NCBI GenBank assembly: GCA_007127255.1
Contig: SKZS01000133.1
Span: 1-5,913, forward strand
DNA length: 5,913 nt
DNA from: Syntrophomonadaceae bacterium
GTDB taxonomy: Bacteria > Bacillota > Dethiobacteria > DTU022
Reading direction: 5' to 3'
The translations under genes were made by a program, and so were the position numbers. Of this stretch, positions 1 through 5,794 are shown piece by piece; the stretch's first letter is position 1; each line of letters begins with the position of its first letter. The notes beneath the pieces are model-generated. The model saw only the letters and a program-made list of their open reading frames with translations, made no database searches and was not told where the DNA came from.

Positions 1-222
1 CAACGGTGCGGTAAGAGCGCACCAGGGACCGGGAGACCGGTTCGCTAGGTAAACCCCACCCGGAGCAAGACCAAATAGGAGGGGGATGAGGTTGCCCGCC
101 GACTCCTCGGGTTAGGTCGCTCGAGATGCCAGGCAACTGGTATCCAAGATAGATGGCTGCTGCATTCCGGGCAAATAAATGCCTTGAATGAACAGAACTC
201 GGCTTATGCGTTTGCTCGGTTC
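1..222 (+). ncRNA. rnpB: RNase P RNA, 3' part (type A), truncated by window edge
   Basis: Catalytic RNA of ribonuclease P, which removes the 5' leader of precursor tRNAs. The 5' half lies outside the window. What remains follows the bacterial type A order. A GGTGCG/CGCACC hairpin encloses the conserved GTAAGAG (6-24). A GAGA tetraloop hairpin follows (about 28-42), then the conserved GGTAAACCCCACCCGGAGCA and ACCAAATAGG. The GGT at 110-112 matches the tRNA CCA-binding loop L15. P18 is GATGCCAG-GCAA-CTGGTATC with a GNRA loop (125-144). AGATAGATGGCTG follows, then a P19-like hairpin (about 163-190), and ACAGAACTCGGCTTATG (192-208), the conserved 3' strand that pairs with the missing 5' part. The Bacillus type B RNA has a different 3' domain, so this supports a Clostridia-like or deeper lineage. 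The 3' end is estimated by comparison with the E. coli RNA and may be off by about 10 nt. Confidence 0.96.
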
Positions 223-241
223 CTTATTGCTTAAATTGTCC

Positions 242-267
242 ATATCCCGCAAGGGATATTTATTTAT
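242..267 (+). terminator. Probable intrinsic terminator of rnpB
   Basis: A perfect 7-bp stem ATATCCC/GGGATAT closed by a GCAA tetraloop (242-259) is followed by TTATTTAT. It lies about 20 nt after the expected rnpB 3' end. The U-tract is interrupted by A, so termination may be leaky. On the minus strand the same hairpin is not followed by T residues, so it fits rnpB better than the converging hydrolase gene, whose stop codon (260-262) directly abuts the stem. Confidence 0.6.
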
Positions 268-1084
268 ACCCTTTTTCAAAATAATCGAGGTTATCTAGAA
301 TAGAATCGAGCATGTGGCGGCGCCCCCAATTGGACTGTGAAAAGTAATAAAATAGAGTTTCTCCTTCAAATACCTCGGCCATGATTTCAGACCTTGATTT
401 ACCGGCATCAAGCAGTTCCTTTACTCTGCAACAGAGGTTCCACCAGGAGTTGTACTTGTTGACAAGTCTCTGTTTGCCATCTTCTAGTCTTCCCTTTAAA
501 CCGCAGAATAAAATTTTGGGTTCCAAAGAAATCAATTTTTGCAAACCGGTTAAATGTTCTACAATGTCCTCTCCGTCCATGAAGCTGGTCAGCTTTTCTC
601 CGAGGTAAATATCCCCGCTAAAGAGCCACCGGTTTTGCGGTTCAAAAAAACAAACGTGATCTTTTGAGTGCCCGCCTGTGTGAATAACATCTAAACTATA
701 ATCGCCGGCAGTAATATAATTACCCAGGGGTCCGGCTTCAGCGCGCGGAGCATTGCCCCACATGATTTTACGGTATATCTGAATATTTTTCGGTGGGTCG
801 GCTAGAAAGCTAATTGTCCCGGGATTAGCATAAATGGGAACACCAAGTTCCTTCTGGATTAAGCTGCAGTTGCCGGTGTGGTCCTCATGCTGGTGTGTAA
901 TAACTACTTTTTTTATTTCATATTCTTTAAGGGTATTGATTACTTCCTGTGAAACGCAAGGTGGACCTGTATCTATTAAAAGTCCCTTAAGAAAGAAAAA
1001 ATGAGTTAAATAAAGCGGCCTGCCCAGAATAGTTCTGGCTGCCTTAAATTCTGTAACTTCACCATAACTTGTTTTTTTAAGCAT
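260..1084 (-). CDS. Metallo-beta-lactamase-fold metallo-hydrolase lacking the last ligand histidine
   Basis: A 274-residue cytosolic protein of the MBL superfamily (glyoxalase II-like branch). No signal peptide or membrane segment is seen, and the substrate is unknown. The fold is recognised by DTG near residue 38-40, the metal motif THQHEDHTGN (His64, His66, Asp68, His69), GGHSKDH with His139, and FSGDIY with Asp158. The usual fifth motif (GHG or SHG) reads CGLKGRLEDGK, with Leu196 where the ligand histidine is expected. About 70 helical residues rich in Trp and Cys follow. The start is taken at ATG 1084-1082 because AAGGA sits 8 nt upstream. A TTG seven codons earlier (1105-1103) has only a poorly spaced AAGG. 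The gene converges on rnpB and is divergent from tyrS, with no operon partner in view. The superfamily is sure, the function is not. Confidence 0.9.
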   Translation of the reverse strand: MLKKTSYGEVTEFKAARTILGRPLYLTHFFFLKGLLIDTGPPCVSQEVINTLKEYEIKKVVITHQHEDHTGNCSLIQKELGVPIYANPGTISFLADPPKNIQIYRKIMWGNAPRAEAGPLGNYITAGDYSLDVIHTGGHSKDHVCFFEPQNRWLFSGDIYLGEKLTSFMDGEDIVEHLTGLQKLISLEPKILFCGLKGRLEDGKQRLVNKYNSWWNLCCRVKELLDAGKSRSEIMAEVFEGETLFYYFSQSNWGRRHMLDSILDNLDYFEKGYK

Positions 1085-1092
1085 AAAAATCG

Positions 1093-1097
1093 TCCTT
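1093..1097 (-). promoter_or_regulatory. Ribosome-binding site that decides the hydrolase start
   Basis: AAGGA on the minus strand lies 8 nt before the ATG at 1084. This favours that ATG over the upstream in-frame TTG at 1105, which would place this Shine-Dalgarno sequence inside the coding region. Confidence 0.7.
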
Positions 1098-1211
1098 ATC
1101 TGCAAAGCCTTTTTACATAACTATAACCCGGCTGTCCGATTAACCATAATTCGCTTTTATTTAGCCGTAATCCTTCAAACAGTCTCATTCCCAAAAAACT
1201 AACCAGACTGC

Positions 1212-1252
1212 CAATAAGTTAACAAGGTGTCAGAGACAAATTTAACTTATTG
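1212..1252. repeat. 11-bp inverted repeat with nested hairpin upstream of tyrS
   Basis: CAATAAGTTAA (1212-1222) and TTAACTTATTG (1242-1252) are perfect reverse complements 19 nt apart. Between them sits a second small inverted repeat, TGTC-AGA-GACA (1228-1238). It lies in the divergent region between the hydrolase gene and tyrS, upstream of the predicted tyrS promoter, so it could be a protein-binding operator. As RNA it would fold into a two-tier hairpin, but no T-run follows on either strand, so it is a poor terminator. Confidence 0.6.
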
Positions 1253-1269
1253 TTTCCAATCGTAACTCT

Positions 1270-1301
1270 TTTACCTTTAAGTTGTAAAGATGTGATAAAA
1301 T
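1270..1301 (+). promoter_or_regulatory. Probable tyrS promoter
   Basis: The best candidate is an extended -10 element, TGATAAAAT (1293-1301), with a weak -35-like TTTACC (1270-1275). The spacing is 20 bp to TAAAAT, or 18 bp if GATAAA (1294-1299) is used as the -10. A small inverted repeat, CTTTA-AGTTG-TAAAG (1275-1289), lies inside the spacer. The resulting 5' leader would be only about 40 nt, too short for a T-box riboswitch. Confidence 0.4.
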
Positions 1302-1349
1302 AATTGAGATGCAAAACTACCAGCAGTCAATCATGGGGGGTATGCGTAA

Positions 1350-2561
1350 ATGAGTGTAATGAGCGCAGCGGAACAATATAAAATTCTCACTGAAAATGCC
1401 GCTGAGATAATAACTGAAGATGAGTTCAAAAAAAAGCTGAAAAAAAGTGTAGCTGAAAACAAACCGCTTCGTTGTAAACTTGGAATTGATCCGTCCGCTC
1501 CTGATTTACATCTGGGTCATGCGGTGGTCCTGCATAAACTGAGACAGTTCCAGGAGCTTGGACATCATATAATTATTATTCTGGGTGATTTTACCGGGCG
1601 CCTGGGAGATCCAACAGGCCGTTCAGAAATGCGCAAGCAACTTTCTGAGGAAGAAGTTTTAGAAAATGCGCGCACCTACCAGGATCAGATTTTTAATATC
1701 CTTGATAAAGATAAAACTGAGATGGTCTTTAACAGTGAATGGTTGGCAAAATTAAACTTCGCTGACGTTATTGAGCTGGCCTCTACCCTTACAGTGGCGA
1801 GGATGATGGAACGAGAAGATTTCTCCAAGCGCTACCGGGAAAATACAGCAATTGGCATTCATGAGTTCTTCTATCCGTTAATGCAGGGTTACGATTCTAT
1901 TGCCATTAAAGCCGATATTGAGTTTGGAGCAACTGAACAAAAATTTAACCTGCTTATGGGACGTCACCTGCAGCGTGAATACAACCATGAACCGCAGATT
2001 GCATTTACCATGCCGATACTGGTTGGCACTGACGGCAAACAAAAAATGAGTAAAAGCCTCGGTAACTATATTGGTATTACCGAAGCACCCGACCAGATAT
2101 ATGGAAAAGTTATGTCTATCGCAGATGATCAGATGGCCGAATATTATCATCTGGCTACTTCGCTGACTACGGAAGAGGTTAACTCCATTCTGGAAAGTGT
2201 TAAGAATAATAGCCTTCATCCCCGTGATGCAAAAATGCGTCTGGCCCGTGAAATAGTTTCTCTCTATCACGGCAAGAGGGCTGCTGAAGAGGCAGAAGTG
2301 CAGTTCAAGCAGGTATTTCAAAAAAGAGAAATGCCCAGCGAAATGGATTCTTATCAATATACAGCCCCGGCTGGCATAATCAAAGTGATGGTTGATTCCG
2401 GTCTGGCATCTAGCAAAAGTGAGGCCCGCCGCCTGGTTGAACAAAATGGGGTCAAAATTGATGGAAAAACCGTAGATTCTATTGATCTGGAACTGACTGA
2501 AAAGAAGGAGCAGATTATTCAGGTAGGCAAAAGAAAATTTGCCCGTATTTTAATCAGCTGA
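1350..2561 (+). CDS. tyrS: Tyrosyl-tRNA synthetase, type 2 (TyrZ-like)
   Basis: Cytosolic class I aminoacyl-tRNA synthetase that charges tRNA-Tyr with tyrosine using ATP. It is 403 residues, full length for the family. The Rossmann catalytic domain shows the HIGH-type signature HLGH at 54-57 (in LGIDPSAPDLHLGHA) and GRLGDPTGRS at 83-92. The tyrosine-pocket region YPLMQGYDS is at 175-183, and the adenylate loop KMSKS is at 232-236. An S4 RNA-binding domain closes the protein (about 337-403, SSKSEARRLVEQNGVKIDG). HLGH plus KMSKS marks the type 2 subfamily; the classical Bacillus type 1 enzyme has a KFGKT-type loop. The start is ATG 1350, preceded by a run of six G (1335-1340) at 9-nt spacing; Met4 is a weaker alternative. 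It is transcribed alone, divergent from the hydrolase and convergent with acs. No T-box elements are visible upstream, unlike many Firmicutes tyrosyl synthetase genes. Confidence 0.97.
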   Translation: MSVMSAAEQYKILTENAAEIITEDEFKKKLKKSVAENKPLRCKLGIDPSAPDLHLGHAVVLHKLRQFQELGHHIIIILGDFTGRLGDPTGRSEMRKQLSEEEVLENARTYQDQIFNILDKDKTEMVFNSEWLAKLNFADVIELASTLTVARMMEREDFSKRYRENTAIGIHEFFYPLMQGYDSIAIKADIEFGATEQKFNLLMGRHLQREYNHEPQIAFTMPILVGTDGKQKMSKSLGNYIGITEAPDQIYGKVMSIADDQMAEYYHLATSLTTEEVNSILESVKNNSLHPRDAKMRLAREIVSLYHGKRAAEEAEVQFKQVFQKREMPSEMDSYQYTAPAGIIKVMVDSGLASSKSEARRLVEQNGVKIDGKTVDSIDLELTEKKEQIIQVGKRKFARILIS

Positions 2562-2586
2562 TGCATTTAGCCAAGCTGGAACGAAG

Positions 2587-2614
2587 TTGTTTCAGATAAC
2601 TTTGAGCATATAAT
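2587..2614 (+). promoter_or_regulatory. Candidate orphan promoter between tyrS and its distal terminator
   Basis: TTGTTT (2587-2592), a 16-bp spacer and a perfect TATAAT (2609-2614) point along the plus strand in the non-coding gap after tyrS. No open frame follows before the terminator at 2673, so a transcript from here would be a roughly 90-nt RNA. The region is A+T-rich and such matches arise by chance, so the call is tentative. Confidence 0.3.
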
Positions 2615-2672
2615 TTAAAGCGCATAAATTACCAGCAGGTCTTTTTGTAAATATTAATAAACTTTCAGTAAT

Positions 2673-2720
2673 AAGCAGGGGGCTATTCTCACGTGGAGAA
2701 AAGCCCCTTTATCTGCTTTC
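2673..2720 (+). terminator. Terminator hairpin between convergent tyrS and acs
   Basis: A long stem is built from AAGCAG/CTGCTT (2673-2678 with 2713-2718), GGGGCT/AGCCCC (2679-2684 with 2702-2707) and TTCTC/GAGAA (2686-2690 with 2696-2700). An A-A mismatch separates the inner parts and the loop is ACGTG. For tyrS transcripts the inner stem is followed by TTTATCTGCTTTCTT. On the minus strand the downstream tract is CCTGCTTATTAC, so it could also stop acs transcription, though less efficiently. Confidence 0.8.
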
Positions 2721-2770
2721 TTATATTTATGAACTGTATTCTGATTGCGAATCTCTCATTCTACTCTATC

Positions 2771-4720
2771 TTATTTCTCAGTGTAGCCTTTCTTTATAGC
2801 GGCAACAACTTGCGGATCCATGAGCGTGGTAACATCGCCCAGGTCCCTTTGCTCTGCTATGTCTCGCAGCAGCCGGCGCATGATTTTCCCACTGCGGGTT
2901 TTGGGCAGTTCATAAGTAAAGAAAATTTCTTCGGGCCTGGCAATGGCTCCGATCTTTTTGCCGACATGACTTTTTAGCTCCTGAAGCAGCTCTTCGTTAC
3001 CTTCTACCCCTTCCTTCAATGTGACAAAGGCAGTAATGGCATGCCCTTTAATTTCGTGGACTTTGCCGATAACCGCAGCTTCTGCTACAGATTGATGGTC
3101 AACAAGGGCGCTTTCTACTTCCATGGTTCCGATCCTGTGGCCCGATACATTTAACACATCATCGACCCGACCCATAATCCATAGATAACCGTCGGAATCT
3201 TTCCACGCACCATCACCTGTAAAATAAATACCCGGATACTGTTTCCAGTATGTATGCTCATAACGTTCGTGATCTTCATATAGAGTACGCAGCATAGCCG
3301 GCCAGGGTGATTTTATTACCAGGAAGCCTCTTTGCCCCGGACTGGTAGAATTGCCCTGATCGTCAACTATATCAACTTCAATGCCGGGAAAGGGGGTAGT
3401 TGCCGATCCCGGTTTTAATGGTGTTACACCCGGAAGGGGTGTAATCATGATCATACCGGTTTCTGTTTGCCACCATGTATCAACTATCGGGCATTTACCT
3501 TTACCGATATGTTCAAAATACCACAGCCATGCTTCAGGGTTAATCGGTTCGCCTACTGATCCAAGCAGACGAAGACTTGAAAGGTCTCGCCCGTCCGGAA
3601 AATGATTTCCCCAGCGCATGAAGGAGCGAATTGCAGTTGGTGCAGTGTAGAAAACCGTTATTTTATATTTTTCGATTAATTCCCAAAAGCGATCCCTGTT
3701 TGGATAATCGGGGGTTCCTTCATACATGAAAACCGTCGAAGCGTTTGATAAAGGTCCGTAAACAATATAACTGTGTCCGGTTATCCAGCCGATATCAGCG
3801 GTGCACCAGTAAATATCATCATCATGGTGATCAAAAACATAGCGGTGTGTTGTATTCACTCCGACCAGGTAGCCGCCGGTAGTGTGGAGGATGCCTTTTG
3901 GTTTACCTGTTGTCCCGCTGCTGTAAAGGATAAAGAGCGGATCTTCAGCATCCATCTCAGCGGCGCTGAAGTTTTCATCGGCGTCTTTCATTAAATCTTT
4001 CCAGCGAAGGTCTCGACCCTCTTTTACATCATAATCAGTACCGGTGCGTTCAGCTATAACGACTTTTTCGATGCTCGGGCATTGTTCAAGCGCTTCTTCA
4101 GCTGCCCCTTTCATCGTCAGCACTTTGCCTTTTCTATTTGCTCCGTCAGCGGTGACCAGGAGCTTTGATTTTGAATCAAGTATACGATCTTTAAGAGCAT
4201 CAGGACTAAACCCGCCAAACACCACGCTGTGGACAGCGCCAATGCGGGTGCAGGCCAGCATGGCAACAACAGCTTCAGGAATCATGGGCATCCAGATAGT
4301 AACTGCGTCTCCCTGGCCAACTCCCAGATTAGAAAGGACATTGCAAAATTTGTTGACCTCTTTAAGCAGTTGTTCGTAAGTCAGGTTTTCTGTGTCGCCT
4401 TTTTCTCCTTCAAAAACAATCGCTTTTTTGTTGCCTAGGCCATTATCGACATGTCGGTCAAGACAGTTAACCGAGACATTAAGCTTGCCGTTAACAAACC
4501 ACTTATAATAAGGAGGGTTGCTATCATCTAAAACCTGGTCCCATTTTTTCATCCATTGTAAATCTTCTGCCCGGCCAGACCAGAAAGCCAGCTTATCTTT
4601 TTCAGCTTCACGGTAAAGGCTGTCATCTTTAATTAATGCCTTCTTCCTGAAACTATCAGGTGGTTTTAATGGCTTAGGTTGGTCTTCACTGAATATACCC
4701 GTGTCATTTTTTTCTTTCAT
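2771..4720 (-). CDS. acs: Acetyl-CoA synthetase, AMP-forming
   Basis: Converts acetate, ATP and CoA to acetyl-CoA, AMP and PPi through acetyl-adenylate; cytosolic. The length of 649 residues is typical. The N-terminal Acs domain contains FWSGR and WFVNGKLNVSVNCLDRH (74-90). The ATP loop YSSGTTGKPKG is at 266-276, ADIGWITGHSY at 308-318, DTWWQTETG at 414-422 and YFTGDGAW at 499-506. The hinge and core GRVDDVLNVSGHR is at 517-529, and PKTRSGKIMRR is at 606-616. Aligned with the Salmonella enzyme (offset +3), the acetate pocket is Ile313, Thr314, Val389 and Trp417. This is the small-acyl pocket, so acetate is the likely substrate. Lys612 corresponds to the catalytic, acetylatable lysine. The start is supported by AGGAGGT (4728-4734), 7 nt before the ATG. 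acuA lies 100 bp upstream on the same strand with no clear terminator between, so co-transcription is likely. Confidence 0.97.
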   Translation of the reverse strand: MKEKNDTGIFSEDQPKPLKPPDSFRKKALIKDDSLYREAEKDKLAFWSGRAEDLQWMKKWDQVLDDSNPPYYKWFVNGKLNVSVNCLDRHVDNGLGNKKAIVFEGEKGDTENLTYEQLLKEVNKFCNVLSNLGVGQGDAVTIWMPMIPEAVVAMLACTRIGAVHSVVFGGFSPDALKDRILDSKSKLLVTADGANRKGKVLTMKGAAEEALEQCPSIEKVVIAERTGTDYDVKEGRDLRWKDLMKDADENFSAAEMDAEDPLFILYSSGTTGKPKGILHTTGGYLVGVNTTHRYVFDHHDDDIYWCTADIGWITGHSYIVYGPLSNASTVFMYEGTPDYPNRDRFWELIEKYKITVFYTAPTAIRSFMRWGNHFPDGRDLSSLRLLGSVGEPINPEAWLWYFEHIGKGKCPIVDTWWQTETGMIMITPLPGVTPLKPGSATTPFPGIEVDIVDDQGNSTSPGQRGFLVIKSPWPAMLRTLYEDHERYEHTYWKQYPGIYFTGDGAWKDSDGYLWIMGRVDDVLNVSGHRIGTMEVESALVDHQSVAEAAVIGKVHEIKGHAITAFVTLKEGVEGNEELLQELKSHVGKKIGAIARPEEIFFTYELPKTRSGKIMRRLLRDIAEQRDLGDVTTLMDPQVVAAIKKGYTEK

Positions 4721-4746
4721 ATATATTACCTCCTATAGATATAGTA

Positions 4747-4766
4747 GAGAATAAAAGAGAATAAAA
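4747..4766. repeat. Two tandem copies of a 10-bp unit in the acs leader
   Basis: GAGAATAAAA occurs twice head to tail (4747-4756 and 4757-4766), 27 to 46 bp before the acs start codon. The period is one DNA turn. On the acs sense strand it reads as pyrimidine-rich TTTTATTCTC twice. No function is assigned. Confidence 0.5.
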
Positions 4767-4779
4767 ACGTATTCGCTGC

Positions 4780-4808
4780 AAAGGAGGCAATTCCTTTAAA
4801 ATTCAGGC
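4780..4808 (-). promoter_or_regulatory. Candidate regulatory site upstream of acs (CodY-like box and shared motif)
   Basis: On the acs sense strand, GCCTGAATTTT (4808-4798) is an exact 11-base copy of a sequence upstream of acuA. It overlaps AATTTTAAAGGAATT (4803-4789), which matches the CodY consensus AATTTTCWGAAAATT at 11 of 15 positions. A perfect 6-bp inverted repeat, AAAGGA-GGCAAT-TCCTTT (4780-4797), overlaps it. No convincing -35/-10 pair was found in this 100-bp gap, so acs may depend on read-through from acuA. Confidence 0.35.
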
Positions 4809-4820
4809 AATAAATTTATA

Positions 4821-5486
4821 TTAATTTATTCCAAGACAGCAGTTTGTAAAATGCTTGATATCTTTTATTCCTGTATTAACACCGACGCGGGCTAAAAGAA
4901 TATTGCAGGGGTGTTCGCGAATTTCCGGATCGACGGTTTCCCAGGTTACAAAATCAAACTTATTGAAGAAGTCGAGCATAAACTGGCGATATGCCCAAGG
5001 AGACATACCTGTATTAATAAGATCCCAGCTTTGAATAAATTGAACAGCGATCACTATGAAATCTTCAAAAAATTGAAAGTTAGAATTTTTAAAGAGGTTT
5101 TCCAATAGAGCTTTGCTTATGCCCATATTGCGCCAGTTTGGGTCTGTTTCTATGCTGCCGAGTTCAATTAAATATGGAAAGCATCGTTTTTGCCACCATG
5201 GGTAATCGGGTTTTTGAAAAGACACATAGGAAACTATAATGTTGGCCAGAGTTGCAGTAAAAATGAGCCCATCTTTTTCCTGGGACAAATCAAGGATAGC
5301 CCGATGTTGTTGTGATGGAGGTCTGAAACAGCAGAGACCTTCGGCCAGGCTGTATTTTTCCAAGTTTTCAGGTGCAACCGGACCCCTGATAAGGAGTTTG
5401 CCAAGTGTTGTCGGCATCATGTTTTTAACGCTATCATAAGGTGGCTTTTGAAATTCTGTTCCGGTTGAGCCGTTTGATTCTTGCAT
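4821..5486 (-). CDS. acuA: AcuA-like GNAT protein acetyltransferase acting on Acs
   Basis: Recognised as a relative of Bacillus subtilis AcuA, the GNAT-family enzyme that acetylates the catalytic lysine of acetyl-CoA synthetase and switches it off. The 221 residues show the AcuA layout: LLIRGPVAPENLEKY (31-45), FRPPSQQH (54-61), YLIELGSIET (105-114), WRNMGISKALLE (118-129, the acetyl-CoA-binding turn), QSWDL (152-156), WAYRQFM (164-170) and VDPEIREHPCNILLARVG (185-202). The cofactor turn RNMGIS departs from the usual R/Q-x-x-G-x-G/A by ending in Ser. The N-terminus is about a dozen residues longer than in Bacillus as I recall it. ATG 5486 is chosen because GGGAGGG lies about 6 nt upstream; Met23/Met24 lack such a site. 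acs follows 100 bp downstream, which strongly supports the assignment. No deacetylase (acuC) gene is in the window. Identification rests on remembered family sequence, not a search. Confidence 0.85.
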   Translation of the reverse strand: MQESNGSTGTEFQKPPYDSVKNMMPTTLGKLLIRGPVAPENLEKYSLAEGLCCFRPPSQQHRAILDLSQEKDGLIFTATLANIIVSYVSFQKPDYPWWQKRCFPYLIELGSIETDPNWRNMGISKALLENLFKNSNFQFFEDFIVIAVQFIQSWDLINTGMSPWAYRQFMLDFFNKFDFVTWETVDPEIREHPCNILLARVGVNTGIKDIKHFTNCCLGIN

Positions 5487-5514
5487 ATTTTTCCCTCCCT
5501 ATATCTATTTAAAC

Positions 5515-5541
5515 ATAATAGCGGCAAATCCTGCCTGTTAA
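5515..5541 (-). promoter_or_regulatory. Possible acuA(-acs) promoter
   Basis: On the minus strand TTAACA (5541-5536) and TATTAT (5520-5515) each match the consensus -35 and -10 at five of six positions. The spacer is only 15 bp, shorter than usual. Transcription would start about 20-25 nt before the acuA start codon and still include its GGGAGGG ribosome-binding site. No better pair was found nearby. Confidence 0.3.
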
Positions 5542-5586
5542 TGTCCACGGAACTCGTTGAAGCTGGAAAAACCTTTAACATATATT

Positions 5587-5606
5587 ATTGTCCAGAAAAT
5601 TCAGGC
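5587..5606 (-). promoter_or_regulatory. Candidate CodY box and shared motif upstream of acuA
   Basis: The minus-strand sequence AATTTTCTGGACAAT (5601-5587) matches the CodY consensus AATTTTCWGAAAATT at 12 of 15 positions. It continues from GCCTGAATTTT (5606-5596), the same 11-mer found upstream of acs. CodY is known to repress acsA in Bacillus subtilis. Whether this organism has CodY cannot be seen here. The site is about 100 bp before the acuA start codon and upstream of the tentative promoter. Confidence 0.35.
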
Positions 5607-5662
5607 TTACTTCTATCACGGCTGTTTGATAATTAATTGATCTATGATCAGCCCGGTACACT

Positions 5663-5729
5663 TAAATTAAACTTTTAATTCAAAGATTGCTGTTTTTACC
5701 TTGACAGTGAATATGGCCTGTGCTAATAT
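5663..5729 (+). promoter_or_regulatory. Ribosomal RNA operon promoter with A+T-rich UP-like region
   Basis: A perfect -35 TTGACA (5701-5706) is followed by a 17-bp spacer and an extended -10, TGC-TAATAT (5721-5729). Upstream lies an A+T-rich tract (5663-5699) containing the 7-bp inverted repeat AATTAAA-CT-TTTAATT (5665-5680), suited to act as an UP element. The start of transcription should be near 5736, inside the small inverted repeat ATTCTT-GCACTA-AAGAAT (5731-5748). The boxA element downstream identifies this as an rrn promoter. Confidence 0.8.
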
Positions 5730-5794
5730 AATTCTTGCACTAAAGAATGAGCACTTGAGATTTATAGTCATTAAGCTAAAAAATTTTTGAATCC

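Noticed and set aside
1342..1353. Three-codon mini-ORF (Met-Arg-Lys-stop) whose TGA overlaps the tyrS ATG as ATGA
   Set aside because: It resembles a translational-coupling leader, but the G-run is only 1 nt from its ATG, too close for initiation. The same G-run is well placed for tyrS itself, so chance is the simpler reading.
1878..2444. 188-codon open frame on the minus strand inside tyrS
   Set aside because: It lies fully antisense to a conserved synthetase gene, has no recognisable domain, and its product is the Cys/Phe/His-rich type expected from a shadow frame.
1318..2638. TACCAGCAG present both just before tyrS (1318-1326) and after it (2630-2638)
   Set aside because: A 9-mer shared between two intergenic regions of about 200 bp is not improbable. 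There are no longer flanking matches and no sign of an insertion.
2693..2977. 94-codon plus-strand open frame starting inside the tyrS/acs terminator
   Set aside because: Its start is in the loop and stem of the hairpin, it has no ribosome-binding site in a usable position, and most of it is antisense to acs.
4771..4800. Hairpin AAAGGA/TCCTTT considered as an acuA terminator
   Set aside because: In the acuA direction it is followed by GCAGCG rather than T residues, with the first T-run more than 10 nt further on, so it should not stop transcription into acs.
5521..5541. Sigma-54-like GG...GC spacing in AGGCAGGATTTGCC upstream of acuA
   Set aside because: GG and GC are separated by 8 rather than 10 bases, and the match is better explained as a short inverted repeat GGCA/TGCC.
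5638..5650. Palindrome TGATC-TAT-GATCA between acuA and the rRNA promoter
   Set aside because: Arms of only 5 bp in an A+T-rich region. No second copy in a comparable position and no match to a known operator that I can name.
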